From a virus, in IMG/VR virus record IMGVR_UViG_3300020438_000063, positions 1-48,763 of that record: 48,763 nucleotides of DNA. One strand, given 5' to 3'. The notes below the pieces were generated by a model, which made no database searches, was not told the origin of the DNA, and saw nothing but the letters and a program-made list of their open reading frames with translations. Position 1 is the stretch's first letter, and the number at the start of each line of letters is the position of its first letter. A program made the position numbers and the translations under genes. Shown here piece by piece: positions 1-8,144 of this stretch.

Positions 1-1
1 T

Positions 2-61
2 AAAGTAACTAAAGACGCACAACAAAAAGGAAAATCTTTTAGAATGGATCTTAAAAGATGA
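2..61 (+). CDS. 3' end of an unknown gene (truncated by window start)
   Basis: An open frame enters from the left edge and stops at a TGA that overlaps the next ATG (ATGA). Only 19 C-terminal residues are visible, ending KSFRMDLKR. They are basic and too short for a family call. The ATGA junction matches the gene-joining style of the rest of the window, so a real upstream gene in the same operon is likely. Confidence 0.5.
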   Translation, partial: KVTKDAQQKGKSFRMDLKR

Positions 62-414
62 TTTCTTTTAAAGAATATCTTTCTGAAAAAGGTCCAGGAC
101 TCTGGGCTAATATTCGTAAGAAAAGAAAAAGTGGAAGGCCAATGCGTAAGAAGGGAGAGAAAGGTGCTCCTACAGCAGCTGCTATGAAACAAGCTTCAGA
201 AGGCGCTGGTAAATATAAAGGCGAGACTTGGGAAGATGGTTTTAAGAGAAGAGTAGTACCAACAACAGATCCTAAACACAAAGAAGACGGTTTTGGTTGG
301 AGAATTAAAGGTAAAGAAAAAGACAATATATCTATTAAGTTATATAAGACTAAGCCAGATTTCACTGAATACAAAAAACAAATGAGGAGAGTAGCAGGCC
401 ATGAATTTGGTTAA
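58..414 (+). CDS. conserved basic phage protein
   Basis: This 118-residue protein opens with SFKEYLSE, an N-terminal signature recurring in short proteins of marine T4-like phages, followed by LWANIRKKRKSGRPMRKKGE and KGAPTAAAMKQA. From memory, this Lys/Arg-rich block is a conserved family (DUF6321/DUF5872-like) of unknown function, and I cannot verify the family number. The C-terminal half is polar with no membrane segment. The start overlaps the upstream stop as ATGA, and the end overlaps the next gene by 14 nt, so the genes are probably co-translated. Confidence 0.8.
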   Translation: MISFKEYLSEKGPGLWANIRKKRKSGRPMRKKGEKGAPTAAAMKQASEGAGKYKGETWEDGFKRRVVPTTDPKHKEDGFGWRIKGKEKDNISIKLYKTKPDFTEYKKQMRRVAGHEFG

Positions 415-766
415 TTTTAAAGAATTTAATACAACATTTGGTTTATACGAAGGAACACATGTTCCATTAGAACAACCAATGTGCGAAGGACCAGAATTAA
501 ATAGTCCTAAGAGATCAGCAGGTCCAAGCAAATATGTTGTATATGTAAAAGATCCAACAACGGGTAATGTAAAAAAGATTAACTTTGGCGACGCAAAAGG
601 CGGACTCAGTTCAAAGATTAATGATAGAGATGCAGCTCGTAACTTTGCTAGTAGACATAACTGTGATACTAAAAAAGATAAGATGAAAGCCGGCTATTGG
701 TCCTGTAGGTTACCTAAGTATGCTAAAGACCTAGGACTAAAAGGAGGAGGTAATTACTTTTGGTAG
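401..766 (+). CDS. conserved phage protein with RHNCD/YWSC motif
   Basis: A 121-residue soluble protein. Residues about 45-65 read KYVVYVKDPTTGNVKKINFG, followed by a RxFASRHNCD segment and a GYWSCRLPKYAK segment. These blocks recur in virion-cluster proteins of T4-like marine phages, whose function I do not know. The two conserved Cys (in HNCD and YWSC) could form a small metal or disulfide site. It shares the N-terminal FKEF motif with its upstream neighbour, which hints at a common targeting or assembly signal. Confidence 0.8.
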   Translation: MNLVNFKEFNTTFGLYEGTHVPLEQPMCEGPELNSPKRSAGPSKYVVYVKDPTTGNVKKINFGDAKGGLSSKINDRDAARNFASRHNCDTKKDKMKAGYWSCRLPKYAKDLGLKGGGNYFW

Positions 767-1035
767 AACTTCCTTTTGCAGACGAATATATCCAAGAGGG
801 TATAGAAAGAGAATTCTTCGTTGATCGAGACGACGCGGAATATGTCTGGCATAAAGATCATGAAAATCGTGAAATAGAAATACTCGAAGGTGAAGGATGG
901 AGAATACAGTTTGAAGACTGTTTACCATATTTATTAAAACCAGGTATGATATTTGATGTCCCGAAGGGTCATTATCATAGAGTTATAAAAGGCGTTAACA
1001 CGTTAAAATGTAGGATCATATCAAAAAATGGATAA
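760..1035 (+). CDS. small cupin-like protein
   Basis: A 91-residue protein starting at TTG. The start is supported by the strong Shine-Dalgarno AGGAGGAGG at 742-750 and by overlap with the upstream stop. The body reads like a one-domain cupin: HKDHENREIEILEGEGWRIQ, then LKPGMIFDVPKGHYHRVIKG, with candidate metal ligands H, H, E and the later His of GHYHRV. Cupins of this size in phages have no established role. Another small beta-barrel is possible. Confidence 0.65.
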   Translation: MVELPFADEYIQEGIEREFFVDRDDAEYVWHKDHENREIEILEGEGWRIQFEDCLPYLLKPGMIFDVPKGHYHRVIKGVNTLKCRIISKNG

Positions 1036-1339
1036 AGACTTAGACCAAGTATACACAATTCAGTCTCAGAGGCTGGATAGAATAGAAGAGAAATTAGATC
1101 AAATGGCTCAAGCGATAATAGCGCTTGCACGAGCAGAAGAAAAGATTTCAACTCTCGCAGAATTTAATAAGCAACAAGCAACTCAAGTACAGTTGCTTAT
1201 AAATAGAATAGACAGAGTGGAGCAATTAGTTAATAGCAATGCAAGCACTGTCAATATAATAAATAGAATCTTTTGGGTTATATTAGTTGGGTTAATCTCA
1301 GCAGTAACTTGGGAGTACATAATTCATTTAAGCAATTAG
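1028..1339 (+). CDS. coiled-coil protein with C-terminal membrane anchor
   Basis: Residues about 5-75 form a heptad-rich helix (QSQRLDRIEEKLDQMAQAI and RIDRVEQLV). One hydrophobic segment near residues 80-98 (IFWVILVGLISAVTW) ends the protein. This layout resembles XhlA-type phage proteins, which associate with holins at the membrane, but similarity is only architectural. The start overlaps the cupin gene by 8 nt. Confidence 0.65.
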   Translation: MDKDLDQVYTIQSQRLDRIEEKLDQMAQAIIALARAEEKISTLAEFNKQQATQVQLLINRIDRVEQLVNSNASTVNIINRIFWVILVGLISAVTWEYIIHLSN

Positions 1340-1348
1340 GAGATTAAA

Positions 1349-1975
1349 ATGAAATTTCAAGATGACATAACAATGAGCATTGCTAGTACTGTAAAAGACG
1401 TACTCGAAGGTAAAGCTCCAAAAAAAGAAGAAGCTAAATATCCTCATGATATGTTTCACCCAGAAACAGGTGAGAAAGAAGTAGCTAAAGACGAAGCAGA
1501 GCATAATGCCTTAGATAAAAAAGGTTACACTCATGAAAAGCCAAAAGTAAAAGAAGTAGCAGAACCTGAGCCAAAAGGCGAAAAAGAATTTAAAGCTAAA
1601 CACGTAATTAAGAAGTCTGGCGAAAACAATGACGGAACAGTTACTAAAGAATCTAAACATGACGAAGACGAAAAGAAAGAAGGTAATGCCTTCACTGCAG
1701 CTTTAAACGCTGCTCGCAAAAATGGCGATGACGAATTCGTAGTTTCTGGTAAGAAATACAAAGTAGAAGATTACGCTGAAGACGAAGAAGAAGTCAAAGA
1801 AGCTAAAGTAGCGACTGATGAAGAGTCAGAAAAGCAAAAGAAATATCAGGCATTCTTTAATAAAGCACTTAAAAAGTTTGGTGTAGATTCACCATCTGAA
1901 TTAGAAGGCGATAAGAAAAAAGAATTCTTTGACTATGTAGACAAAAACTACGAAGCTGATAACGAAGAAGACTAA
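1349..1975 (+). CDS. highly charged phage protein, possible head-core component
   Basis: A 208-residue Lys/Glu-rich protein with almost no hydrophobic core. Recognisable blocks are AFTAALNAARKNGDDEFVV with SGKKYKVEDY near residue 115-140, and a C-terminal KKFGVDSPSELEGDKKKEFF domain with DYVDKNYE. I recall similar pieces in structural or prohead-core proteins of marine T4-like phages. The charge pattern would suit an internal scaffold protein, but that is inference. It is preceded by AGGAG at 1339-1343. Confidence 0.7.
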   Translation: MKFQDDITMSIASTVKDVLEGKAPKKEEAKYPHDMFHPETGEKEVAKDEAEHNALDKKGYTHEKPKVKEVAEPEPKGEKEFKAKHVIKKSGENNDGTVTKESKHDEDEKKEGNAFTAALNAARKNGDDEFVVSGKKYKVEDYAEDEEEVKEAKVATDEESEKQKKYQAFFNKALKKFGVDSPSELEGDKKKEFFDYVDKNYEADNEED

Positions 1976-2005
1976 TTACTATATACCAGGAGGTATATAT
2001 AATAT

Positions 2006-2377
2006 ATGATGAAAGTATTTGATGAATTGAATAGCAAGAATTTTAAACTTTTTGCGGCACAACATTATAGCAATCCGGAATGTACGGATGTAGAAGAATT
2101 TAAGCAAGATATGAGTAGGTTTAAATACCTCAAAAGATTGCTAACACGTTATGAAGAACATGGTGAGTTACAAGAGAGACTTATTCTCAACCACATCATA
2201 GTTCTTTATAATGTATTCGGTATTGAAGCTTGCAACAGAATGATATGGTATAAGATAGAAGAAAGACAATATTGTTATATCAAACCATTTCTAGTATACC
2301 TTCACTACTTACCAGAGGATGAAAAAGTTGAGGTCGTAATGGATCCGAGCATAGTAGAAGTATTAAGGGAACTTTAA
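2006..2377 (+). CDS. conserved T4-like phage protein (DUF7207-like)
   Basis: A 123-residue alpha-helical protein with LFAAQHYSNPECTDVEEFKQ followed by RFKYLKRLLTRYEEHGELQE and RLILNHIIVLYNVFG. I recall this order as a widely conserved myophage family (possibly DUF7207) of unknown function. It is preceded by AGGAGGTATATA at 1989-2000. A second ATG at 2009 is equally possible. Its stop overlaps the next ATG by one base. Confidence 0.75.
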   Translation: MMKVFDELNSKNFKLFAAQHYSNPECTDVEEFKQDMSRFKYLKRLLTRYEEHGELQERLILNHIIVLYNVFGIEACNRMIWYKIEERQYCYIKPFLVYLHYLPEDEKVEVVMDPSIVEVLREL

Positions 2378-2967
2378 TGGGAATTATATCAAGAACAGGA
2401 GATTTATTTTACGCATTTCGCTTTTTGAAATTGCTTGTCACTCCGTTTGAAAAGACAAAAGCTTTTGAGCTTGGTATTATAGACAAAGAAGGCACTGTTC
2501 TTAAAAAGGCAGTTGATCGTACAACTACAGATGAAAAGTCAGCATTTACAGTCTTTCATAGACTTGTATTTAATCTTAAAAAAATTATGGCAAAAGCACC
2601 AGGCGGCAAATCAGTCGTAGCGAGATACGGTGCAGCTCTCTTTCTAATTAAAGAACACACTGGAATGACAGATAAAAAGCTTCTTAAGACTATAGAAAAG
2701 GCCTTAGATACCACAATCACCGATGAACTTAGCGAAAACTATTGGTACCAAGATGACGAAGCAAGACTTATGCCAGGCAACTATGTACTTACAGAAGATA
2801 TGGCATCACCAATTACAGGTGAAGTTATTGCAAAGAAAAACGAAAAGATTATAGTAGAAGACTTTAAAAGTCCAATTGGGAGCATTTCGAATATAAATAT
2901 CTATAGGGTAATGCATAATAAAACCAAACAAGAAATATACATCAGCAATAGAGATATAAAACGATGA
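2377..2967 (+). CDS. conserved T4-like phage protein, unknown function
   Basis: A 196-residue protein. The N-terminal part (FYAFRFLKLLVTPFEKTKAF, then ELGIIDKEG) and the block TVFHRLVFNLKKIMAKAPGG with SVVARYGAALFLIKE are familiar from marine T4-like genomes. The C-terminal 60 residues (PGNYVLTEDMASPITGEVIA) look like a small beta domain. No catalytic motif or signal peptide is visible. It is coupled to both neighbours by 1-4 nt overlaps, which points to operon expression with the other conserved small proteins. Confidence 0.75.
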   Translation: MGIISRTGDLFYAFRFLKLLVTPFEKTKAFELGIIDKEGTVLKKAVDRTTTDEKSAFTVFHRLVFNLKKIMAKAPGGKSVVARYGAALFLIKEHTGMTDKKLLKTIEKALDTTITDELSENYWYQDDEARLMPGNYVLTEDMASPITGEVIAKKNEKIIVEDFKSPIGSISNINIYRVMHNKTKQEIYISNRDIKR

Positions 2968-3191
2968 GAAGAACATTTAAAGAATTTGAAGCAATGTGGG
3001 AAGACGCTGCAGCTAATTCAGTAGCTGGCGGTGGAGTATCCATGCCATCAGATGCAATGGGTAAACAAGCGTTACTCAGAAGAAACAAGAAAGCCAAATT
3101 ATATGATGGTAGAACTAAAGAGGGTAAGAAGTTTGTAAAACGTATCCTTGCTAGGAGAACAGCACGTGAAGCACTTACGAAAATTACTTAA
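2964..3191 (+). CDS. small basic phage protein (YDGRTKEGKKF motif)
   Basis: A 75-residue basic protein starting with the RTFKEFEAMWE N-terminal motif and ending with AKLYDGRTKEGKKFVKRILA. The latter block is conserved in short phage proteins. Function is unknown. The ATGA start overlaps the upstream stop, and its last 26 nt are shared with the next gene, which starts inside it. Confidence 0.7.
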   Translation: MRRTFKEFEAMWEDAAANSVAGGGVSMPSDAMGKQALLRRNKKAKLYDGRTKEGKKFVKRILARRTAREALTKIT

Positions 3192-3417
3192 GCATTTAAA
3201 GACTTTTTATTGGTGGATAGTAAATAAGTTTAATCCACGATTTACAGTTACAGTTTCCTTTGATAACCAATGGGGTAACGGTGACGATCAACAGTATGTT
3301 CACGTGAGAAAAATAATCAAAGCAAATTTTAAAGAATTAAAGTTTAGAACAGATGATAAAAGAACTGTGCATATCAAAGGTATGCAAGGTTTAAGATATA
3401 AAATAGAGGACGAATAA
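3166..3417 (+). CDS. small unknown protein, probable GTG start
   Basis: An 83-residue reading beginning at GTG 3166, which has AGGAG at 3153-3157 and an 8-nt spacer. A TTG at 3148 in the same frame lacks such a site. The first 25 residues are basic and aromatic (FYWWIVNKFNPRF). The remainder looks like a small beta-alpha fold with HVRKIIKANFKELKFRTDD. I do not recognise the family. The stop overlaps the following ATG by one base. Confidence 0.6.
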   Translation: MKHLRKLLKHLKTFYWWIVNKFNPRFTVTVSFDNQWGNGDDQQYVHVRKIIKANFKELKFRTDDKRTVHIKGMQGLRYKIEDE

Positions 3418-3785
3418 TGCAACAATTTTTTATTGCAATCATATTAGTACTAGGACTGAGTACCTGGTGGTTATATGGCCAAAACCAAACATTTAAAGCA
3501 AACCAAATTAAACTCGAAGCTGCTGTAGAAGAACAGAAACAAGCTATGGAGATTATGAAAGAGTCTTATGAAAAGCAAGGTAAAGCTTTAATGAATATGA
3601 GTAAGCAAAATGCTCAAATTGAACAAGAAAAAGCAGAATATTTAGCCATATTCTCTAGGCATAATTTAGACTTACTTGCTCTGAAAAAGCCTGGACTCAT
3701 AGAATTACGATTTAATAAAGCAAGTGAAGCAGTGATGGAGGGACTTGAAGATGATACAGAAAAACTTAGTAATCTTAATAGGTAG
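3417..3785 (+). CDS. putative inner-membrane spanin subunit (Rz-like)
   Basis: A 122-residue protein with one N-terminal membrane segment (residues about 3-20, FFIAIILVLGLSTWWLYG) and a long coiled coil in the periplasmic part (residues 25-85). This is the architecture of Rz-type i-spanins, which fuse inner and outer membranes at lysis together with a small outer-membrane lipoprotein. The next gene, starting inside this one in a different frame, encodes such a lipoprotein, as in classical Rz/Rz1 pairs. The call rests on architecture and arrangement. Confidence 0.6.
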   Translation: MQQFFIAIILVLGLSTWWLYGQNQTFKANQIKLEAAVEEQKQAMEIMKESYEKQGKALMNMSKQNAQIEQEKAEYLAIFSRHNLDLLALKKPGLIELRFNKASEAVMEGLEDDTEKLSNLNR

Positions 3786-4290
3786 TATCTTTTTATTTAC
3801 AGGATGTAGTACCTTAGGACTCTTAGGTCCTAGACAAATAGAGACAGTATCAAAACCGATACAAATAGATATTATGCAACCCGATCTTCCAAGACCTGTT
3901 GAACTAACAGCACCGCAATGGTATGTCGTTTCAGAAGCTCGTATTGCAAATCCATGCAAAAAGTCTTTATCATTCGAGCCTAAAAAGTTTGATGAGAATA
4001 AGGTAGAACAACTTAAAAGACCTAAAACATGCGATAAAGCAGATAAAGAAAATCCAGAATGGCCAGATGGTTATACATATCTAGATAGATTTATTGATGA
4101 AATGAAAAAACAAAACAATGGAGACATTGTATTTGTCGCAACTTCAGTTGGTGACTATAAAGTTATGGCTGAAGATATGCAAGAACTTAAAAGGTACCTT
4201 AAGCAATTAGGAGAAGTAGTAGTCTATTATAGAGACGTTACAATGCCTAATGGTGATAAGGGCGCCGGCGCTGCTATTAAGAAAAAATGA
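3751..4290 (+). CDS. putative outer-membrane spanin lipoprotein (Rz1-like)
   Basis: ATG 3751 is preferred because GGAGGG lies at 3737-3742; an in-frame TTG at 3745 is less likely. The 179-residue product has a lipoprotein signal (SIFLFTGCST, acylation Cys about residue 19), then LPRPVELTAPQWYVVSEA and a C-terminal domain (DIVFVATSVGDYKVMAEDMQ, then LKRYLKQL and VVYYRD). I recall this Pro-rich start and C-terminal fold from marine T4-like phages. It is larger than typical Rz1, so another envelope role is possible. It overlaps the coiled-coil gene by 35 nt. Confidence 0.6.
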   Translation: MIQKNLVILIGSIFLFTGCSTLGLLGPRQIETVSKPIQIDIMQPDLPRPVELTAPQWYVVSEARIANPCKKSLSFEPKKFDENKVEQLKRPKTCDKADKENPEWPDGYTYLDRFIDEMKKQNNGDIVFVATSVGDYKVMAEDMQELKRYLKQLGEVVVYYRDVTMPNGDKGAGAAIKKK

Positions 4291-4505
4291 TTGGCATTCT
4301 GGTAGCAGTATTCAAAGCGATAGTGACTAAGTTATTAACAACTTCAGCACTCAGCTTTCTCCATCCCCATCTCTTACGATTAGACAAGTGGTGTGAAGAT
4401 AAACTTGGAATAGACATTATCAAACAAGATAAGAAGTTTCATGACAAGTATCCGCTAGTAGCTCAACGACTAGTAGAAATTGAAAGAAGACTTAAAATTA
4501 AATAA
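4287..4505 (+). CDS. small protein with hydrophobic N-terminus
   Basis: A 72-residue protein with ATGA overlap to the lipoprotein gene. Residues 2-25 are hydrophobic. The rest is polar (LDKWCEDKLGIDIIKQDKKF, then HDKYPLVAQRLVEIERRL) and looks familiar from marine myophages. Placement after the spanin-like pair suggests a lysis or membrane role, but no function can be assigned. Confidence 0.65.
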   Translation: MIGILVAVFKAIVTKLLTTSALSFLHPHLLRLDKWCEDKLGIDIIKQDKKFHDKYPLVAQRLVEIERRLKIK

Positions 4506-4517
4506 ATAAAATAAAGG

Positions 4518-4546
4518 TTTACATTTGTTTACTTTTATGATATAAT
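4518..4546 (+). promoter_or_regulatory. sigma70-type promoter for nrdA
   Basis: TTTACA at 4518-4523, a 17-nt spacer, and TATAAT at 4541-4546 with the extended -10 TGA. It belongs to a nine-member family in this window. The nrdA ATG lies 9 nt after the -10, so the mRNA would begin at or within about 3 nt of the start codon. Confidence 0.85.
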
Positions 4547-4555
4547 ATATATTAT

Positions 4556-6850
4556 ATGAATGGAACAACTACAATTAACGTAACAAAGAGAGATGGTTCA
4601 ATACAACCATTTGATTTAGAAAAAGTACATAAAGTTCTGGAATGGGCAGTTGAAGATATATCAGGCGTATCAATGTCTGAAATAGAACTCAAAGCTAACA
4701 TTCAGCTTTATGACAAAATCGAAGCTTATGATATCCATGAGCTCTTAATTAAATCAGCCTCTGAACTTATATCAGAACATACACCCAACTATCAATTCGT
4801 GGCAGCTCGTCTTATATCTTATAAGATGAGAAAAGAAGCTTATGGTGACTATCAAGTCCCGCCACTTTCAGTTATAATTAATAGAAACATACTTCTCGGA
4901 GTTTATGATAAAGAGATTATAGAAATTTATAGCCAAGAAGAATTAGATGAGCTTGAAGCTCATATTAAACATGAAAGAGATGATACCTTTACGTATGCAG
5001 GTATGGAACAATTTAGAGGTAAGTATCTCGTTCAAGATAGAAGAACAAAAGAAATCTATGAAACACCACAGATATTGTATATGTTAATATCAATGACTCT
5101 GTTTGGTAAATACAAAGACAATAGACTTAAATTTGTAAAGGACTATTATGATGCAATATCTCAATTTTATATATCACTACCTACGCCAATCATGGCAGGA
5201 GTTAGAACTCCGACTCGACAATTCAGTTCTTGCGTACTTATTGAATCAGGAGATTCCCTTGATTCTATTAATGCTACTGCTACTTCTATTGTCAAATACA
5301 TAAGCAAGAAAGCAGGTATAGGAATAGGCGCAGGTTCAATCAGAGCTAATGGTGCAAAAGTTGGAGATGGTTCAGTAGTTCATACAGGACTTATACCATT
5401 CTTAAAATACTTTCAGTCAGCCGTTAAATCATGTTCTCAAGGTGGAGTACGTGGAGGCGCAGCTACTGTATACTTACCAATCTGGCACTATGAGTTTGAA
5501 GATTTAATTGTACTTAAAAATAATAAAGGAACAGATGAAACAAGAGTTCGTCATATGGATTATGCATTTCAGTTTAATAAACTTATGTATGAAAGACTAC
5601 TATCAGGTGGGAACATCACTTTCTTCGATCCTAACGACGTACCTGGTCTCTATGATGCATTCTTTGTAGATCAAGACAAGTTTCAAGAGTTATACGAAAA
5701 ATATGAAAGAAAGACATCAATACGTAAAAAATCATTACCAGCTCTTGAAGTCTTTCAACAATTCTTAACTGAAAGAAAAGACACTGGTAGAATATATCTT
5801 ATGAATGTAGATCATGCAAACGAACATGGTGCATTTATTCCAGAAAGAGCTCCTATTAAAATGAGTAATCTTTGTTGTGAAATAGATTTACCTACTCAAC
5901 CACTGAATAGTCATGACGACACTGATGGAGAAATATCCCTATGTACTCTTTCAGCAATTAATTGGGGATTAATAAATGAAACACACGAATTTGAAAAATA
6001 TTGCGATCTTACTGTCCGTGCTCTTGATGAGCTTCTTGACTATCAAGGGTATCCAATCGAAGCAGCAAAACAAGGAACACTTAATAGACGCCCCCTTGGA
6101 GTGGGGATTATTAACCTCGCATATTTCTTAGCTAAAAGAGGACTAAAATATGACGAATCAGCCTATGAAATAGTTGATGAATATGCTGAAGCATGGTCAT
6201 ATTATTTGATAAAAAGTTCCGCAAACCTTGCCGCTGAAAAAGGAAAATTGATATATAATAATGATACGAAATATTCCGAAGGAGTGCTTCCTATCGATAC
6301 TTATAAACGAGCGATAGATAATTTAATAGAGTCTAGAGAACGCTTACCGTGGGAAGATTTGCGCAAGCAACTCAGAGAAACTGGTATTCGAAACTCGACC
6401 CTGATGGCATTAATGCCAGCTGAAACAAGTGCTCAGATAAGTAATAGTACGAATGGTATTGAACCACCAAGAGCATTGGTATCGTACAAACAGAGTAAAG
6501 ATGGAGTAATGGCACAGGTTGTGCCTGGATATCATCATTACAAAAATAAGTATGATTTACTATGGGATCAAAAGTCACCTGAAGGCTACCTAGCAATATG
6601 TGGTATTCTTCAAAAATATATCGATCAAGGCATATCAGTCAATACATCTTACAATCCAGAACATTATGAGGATAATAAGGTGCCTATGTCAGCGATGATA
6701 ACAGATCTTGTAACAGCATACAAATATGGCCTGAAGCAATTATATTATTTCAATACGTTTGACGGAGCTGGAGAAATGAAAGAAGAACTACCAGATTTAG
6801 AAAGAACAATAATTGAAGATGAAGATGATTGTGATTCATGCAAGATTTAA
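4556..6850 (+). CDS. nrdA: ribonucleoside-diphosphate reductase class Ia, alpha subunit
   Basis: A 764-residue large subunit that reduces ribonucleotides to deoxyribonucleotides with NrdB. Residues 5-95 form an ATP-cone (KRDGSIQPFDLEKVHKVLEW), the allosteric domain. Active-site residues are visible: C226 in SSCVLI, N438/C440/E442 in SNLCCEI, a second Cys in ISLCTLSAIN, and the tyrosine pair in LYYFNTFDGAGE. The C-terminal DCDSCKI tail is the CxxC that passes electrons from glutaredoxin, and a glutaredoxin is encoded 2 kb downstream. No Shine-Dalgarno precedes the ATG. The last 13 nt overlap the next ORF. T4-like phages use NrdAB to turn host ribonucleotides into phage DNA precursors. Confidence 0.98.
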   Translation: MNGTTTINVTKRDGSIQPFDLEKVHKVLEWAVEDISGVSMSEIELKANIQLYDKIEAYDIHELLIKSASELISEHTPNYQFVAARLISYKMRKEAYGDYQVPPLSVIINRNILLGVYDKEIIEIYSQEELDELEAHIKHERDDTFTYAGMEQFRGKYLVQDRRTKEIYETPQILYMLISMTLFGKYKDNRLKFVKDYYDAISQFYISLPTPIMAGVRTPTRQFSSCVLIESGDSLDSINATATSIVKYISKKAGIGIGAGSIRANGAKVGDGSVVHTGLIPFLKYFQSAVKSCSQGGVRGGAATVYLPIWHYEFEDLIVLKNNKGTDETRVRHMDYAFQFNKLMYERLLSGGNITFFDPNDVPGLYDAFFVDQDKFQELYEKYERKTSIRKKSLPALEVFQQFLTERKDTGRIYLMNVDHANEHGAFIPERAPIKMSNLCCEIDLPTQPLNSHDDTDGEISLCTLSAINWGLINETHEFEKYCDLTVRALDELLDYQGYPIEAAKQGTLNRRPLGVGIINLAYFLAKRGLKYDESAYEIVDEYAEAWSYYLIKSSANLAAEKGKLIYNNDTKYSEGVLPIDTYKRAIDNLIESRERLPWEDLRKQLRETGIRNSTLMALMPAETSAQISNSTNGIEPPRALVSYKQSKDGVMAQVVPGYHHYKNKYDLLWDQKSPEGYLAICGILQKYIDQGISVNTSYNPEHYEDNKVPMSAMITDLVTAYKYGLKQLYYFNTFDGAGEMKEELPDLERTIIEDEDDCDSCKI

Positions 6851-7071
6851 GAATTAAAATAGAACAAAGGATGGAAATCCTACAAGCCTGGATGGAAGTA
6901 GACTATCACATGAGAAACCCAGAAGTCGTCTACGCTCATACTCTTACAATCAGTAAGTTTTGGTCAGTACTATCAGAAGAAGACAAAGAATATATACAAT
7001 GCGCTCAAAACGCAATAGATGAAAAATCGACAATAACATGGAGACCAAATGGCGATACTACAAAAAAATAA
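6838..7071 (+). CDS. small unknown protein between nrdA and nrdB
   Basis: A 77-residue helical, acidic protein (RIEQRMEILQAWMEVDYHMR is close to its start; AHTLTISKFWSVLSEEDKEY follows). It overlaps nrdA by 13 nt and nrdB by 23 nt, so all three are probably translated from one mRNA. No family is recognised. Conservation of the ORF between two overlapping neighbours and lack of alternative explanation support it as a gene. Confidence 0.65.
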   Translation: MQDLRIKIEQRMEILQAWMEVDYHMRNPEVVYAHTLTISKFWSVLSEEDKEYIQCAQNAIDEKSTITWRPNGDTTKK

Positions 7072-8122
7072 AAAATCACATTTGGAACGTAACATGTTCT
7101 TTGATGGTGGCGTTGACATCGCAAGATACGATCAAGTCAAATACCCACAACTAGAAAAAATAACAGACAAACAACTTGGTTTCTTTTGGAGACCAGAAGA
7201 AGTAGATGTATCAAAAGATAAAAAAGACTTTTATGACCTTACAGAACATGAGCAACATATCTTTACATCTAACTTAAAAAGACAAATCATATTAGATTCA
7301 GTTCAAGGTCGAGCTCCTAATATGGCATTCTTACCAATCAGCTCTTTACCTGAAGTAGAAAACTGGGTAGAGACATGGTCATTCTTTGAAACAATTCACA
7401 GCAGATCTTATACTCATATTATAAGAAACATATATCCTAATCCATCAGACGTCTTTGATACTATGCTAGATGTTAAAGAAATCGCAGAATGCGGTAATGA
7501 TATTGCTAAATACTATGATGAACTTATAGATGATAACTCTTCAGCCACAAACAAAATGGCTCATAAGACATCTCTTTATATGTGTTTGCTTTCAGCCAAT
7601 GCCCTAGAAGGAATTCGTTTTTATGTATCCTTCGCCTGCAGTTGGGCATTTGCTGAATTGAAAAAGATGGAAGGCAATGCTAAGATTATTAAGTTTATTG
7701 CAAGAGATGAAAATACTCATTTAGCTGGAACAACTGTAATGTTACGTAATTTATTAAAAGAAGATCCTGACTTTGTAAAGATTGCAAAGAAGATGGAAAA
7801 AGAAGCAGTAAAACTCTTTACAGATGTTATTGAACAAGAAAAAGCTTGGGCTCAATATCTCTTTAAAGATGGTTCTATGATTGGTTTAAACGGATCAATC
7901 TTAGAAGATTACGTTGAGTGGATAGGATGTAAACGAATGAGAGCATTAGGTTTACCATGTCCTTACACAGTTCCACAAATGAATCCATTACCTTGGACAG
8001 AGAAATGGATATCAGGTGGCAACGTACAAGTAGCGCCACAAGAAACAGAGATCAGCTCTTATGTAGTTGGTGGTGTAAAGCAAGACGTTACTGAAAAGAC
8101 GTTTAGTGGATTAAGTTTATAA
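7049..8122 (+). CDS. nrdB: ribonucleoside-diphosphate reductase class Ia, beta subunit
   Basis: A 357-residue small subunit that houses the di-iron tyrosyl radical. LTEHEQHIFTSN, FFETIHSRSYTHIIRNI, and IKFIARDENTHLAGTTV carry the Glu/His iron ligands, and Y121 in RSYTHI is the radical position. Length is close to E. coli NrdB (376). The C-terminal FSGLSL would dock in NrdA. The start lies inside the upstream small ORF. A late-type TATAAATA overlaps its stop and serves the next gene. Confidence 0.98.
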   Translation: MAILQKNKKSHLERNMFFDGGVDIARYDQVKYPQLEKITDKQLGFFWRPEEVDVSKDKKDFYDLTEHEQHIFTSNLKRQIILDSVQGRAPNMAFLPISSLPEVENWVETWSFFETIHSRSYTHIIRNIYPNPSDVFDTMLDVKEIAECGNDIAKYYDELIDDNSSATNKMAHKTSLYMCLLSANALEGIRFYVSFACSWAFAELKKMEGNAKIIKFIARDENTHLAGTTVMLRNLLKEDPDFVKIAKKMEKEAVKLFTDVIEQEKAWAQYLFKDGSMIGLNGSILEDYVEWIGCKRMRALGLPCPYTVPQMNPLPWTEKWISGGNVQVAPQETEISSYVVGGVKQDVTEKTFSGLSL

Positions 8123-8125
8123 ATA
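8118..8125 (+). promoter_or_regulatory. T4-type late promoter
   Basis: TATAAATA overlaps the nrdB stop and lies 19 nt before the ATG at 8145, which has its own AGGAG. T4 late promoters consist of this octamer alone, read by gp55-RNA polymerase with gp33; a gp33-like gene is present in the window. Confidence 0.6.
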
Positions 8126-8144
8126 AAATTATTAGGAGAAGAAT

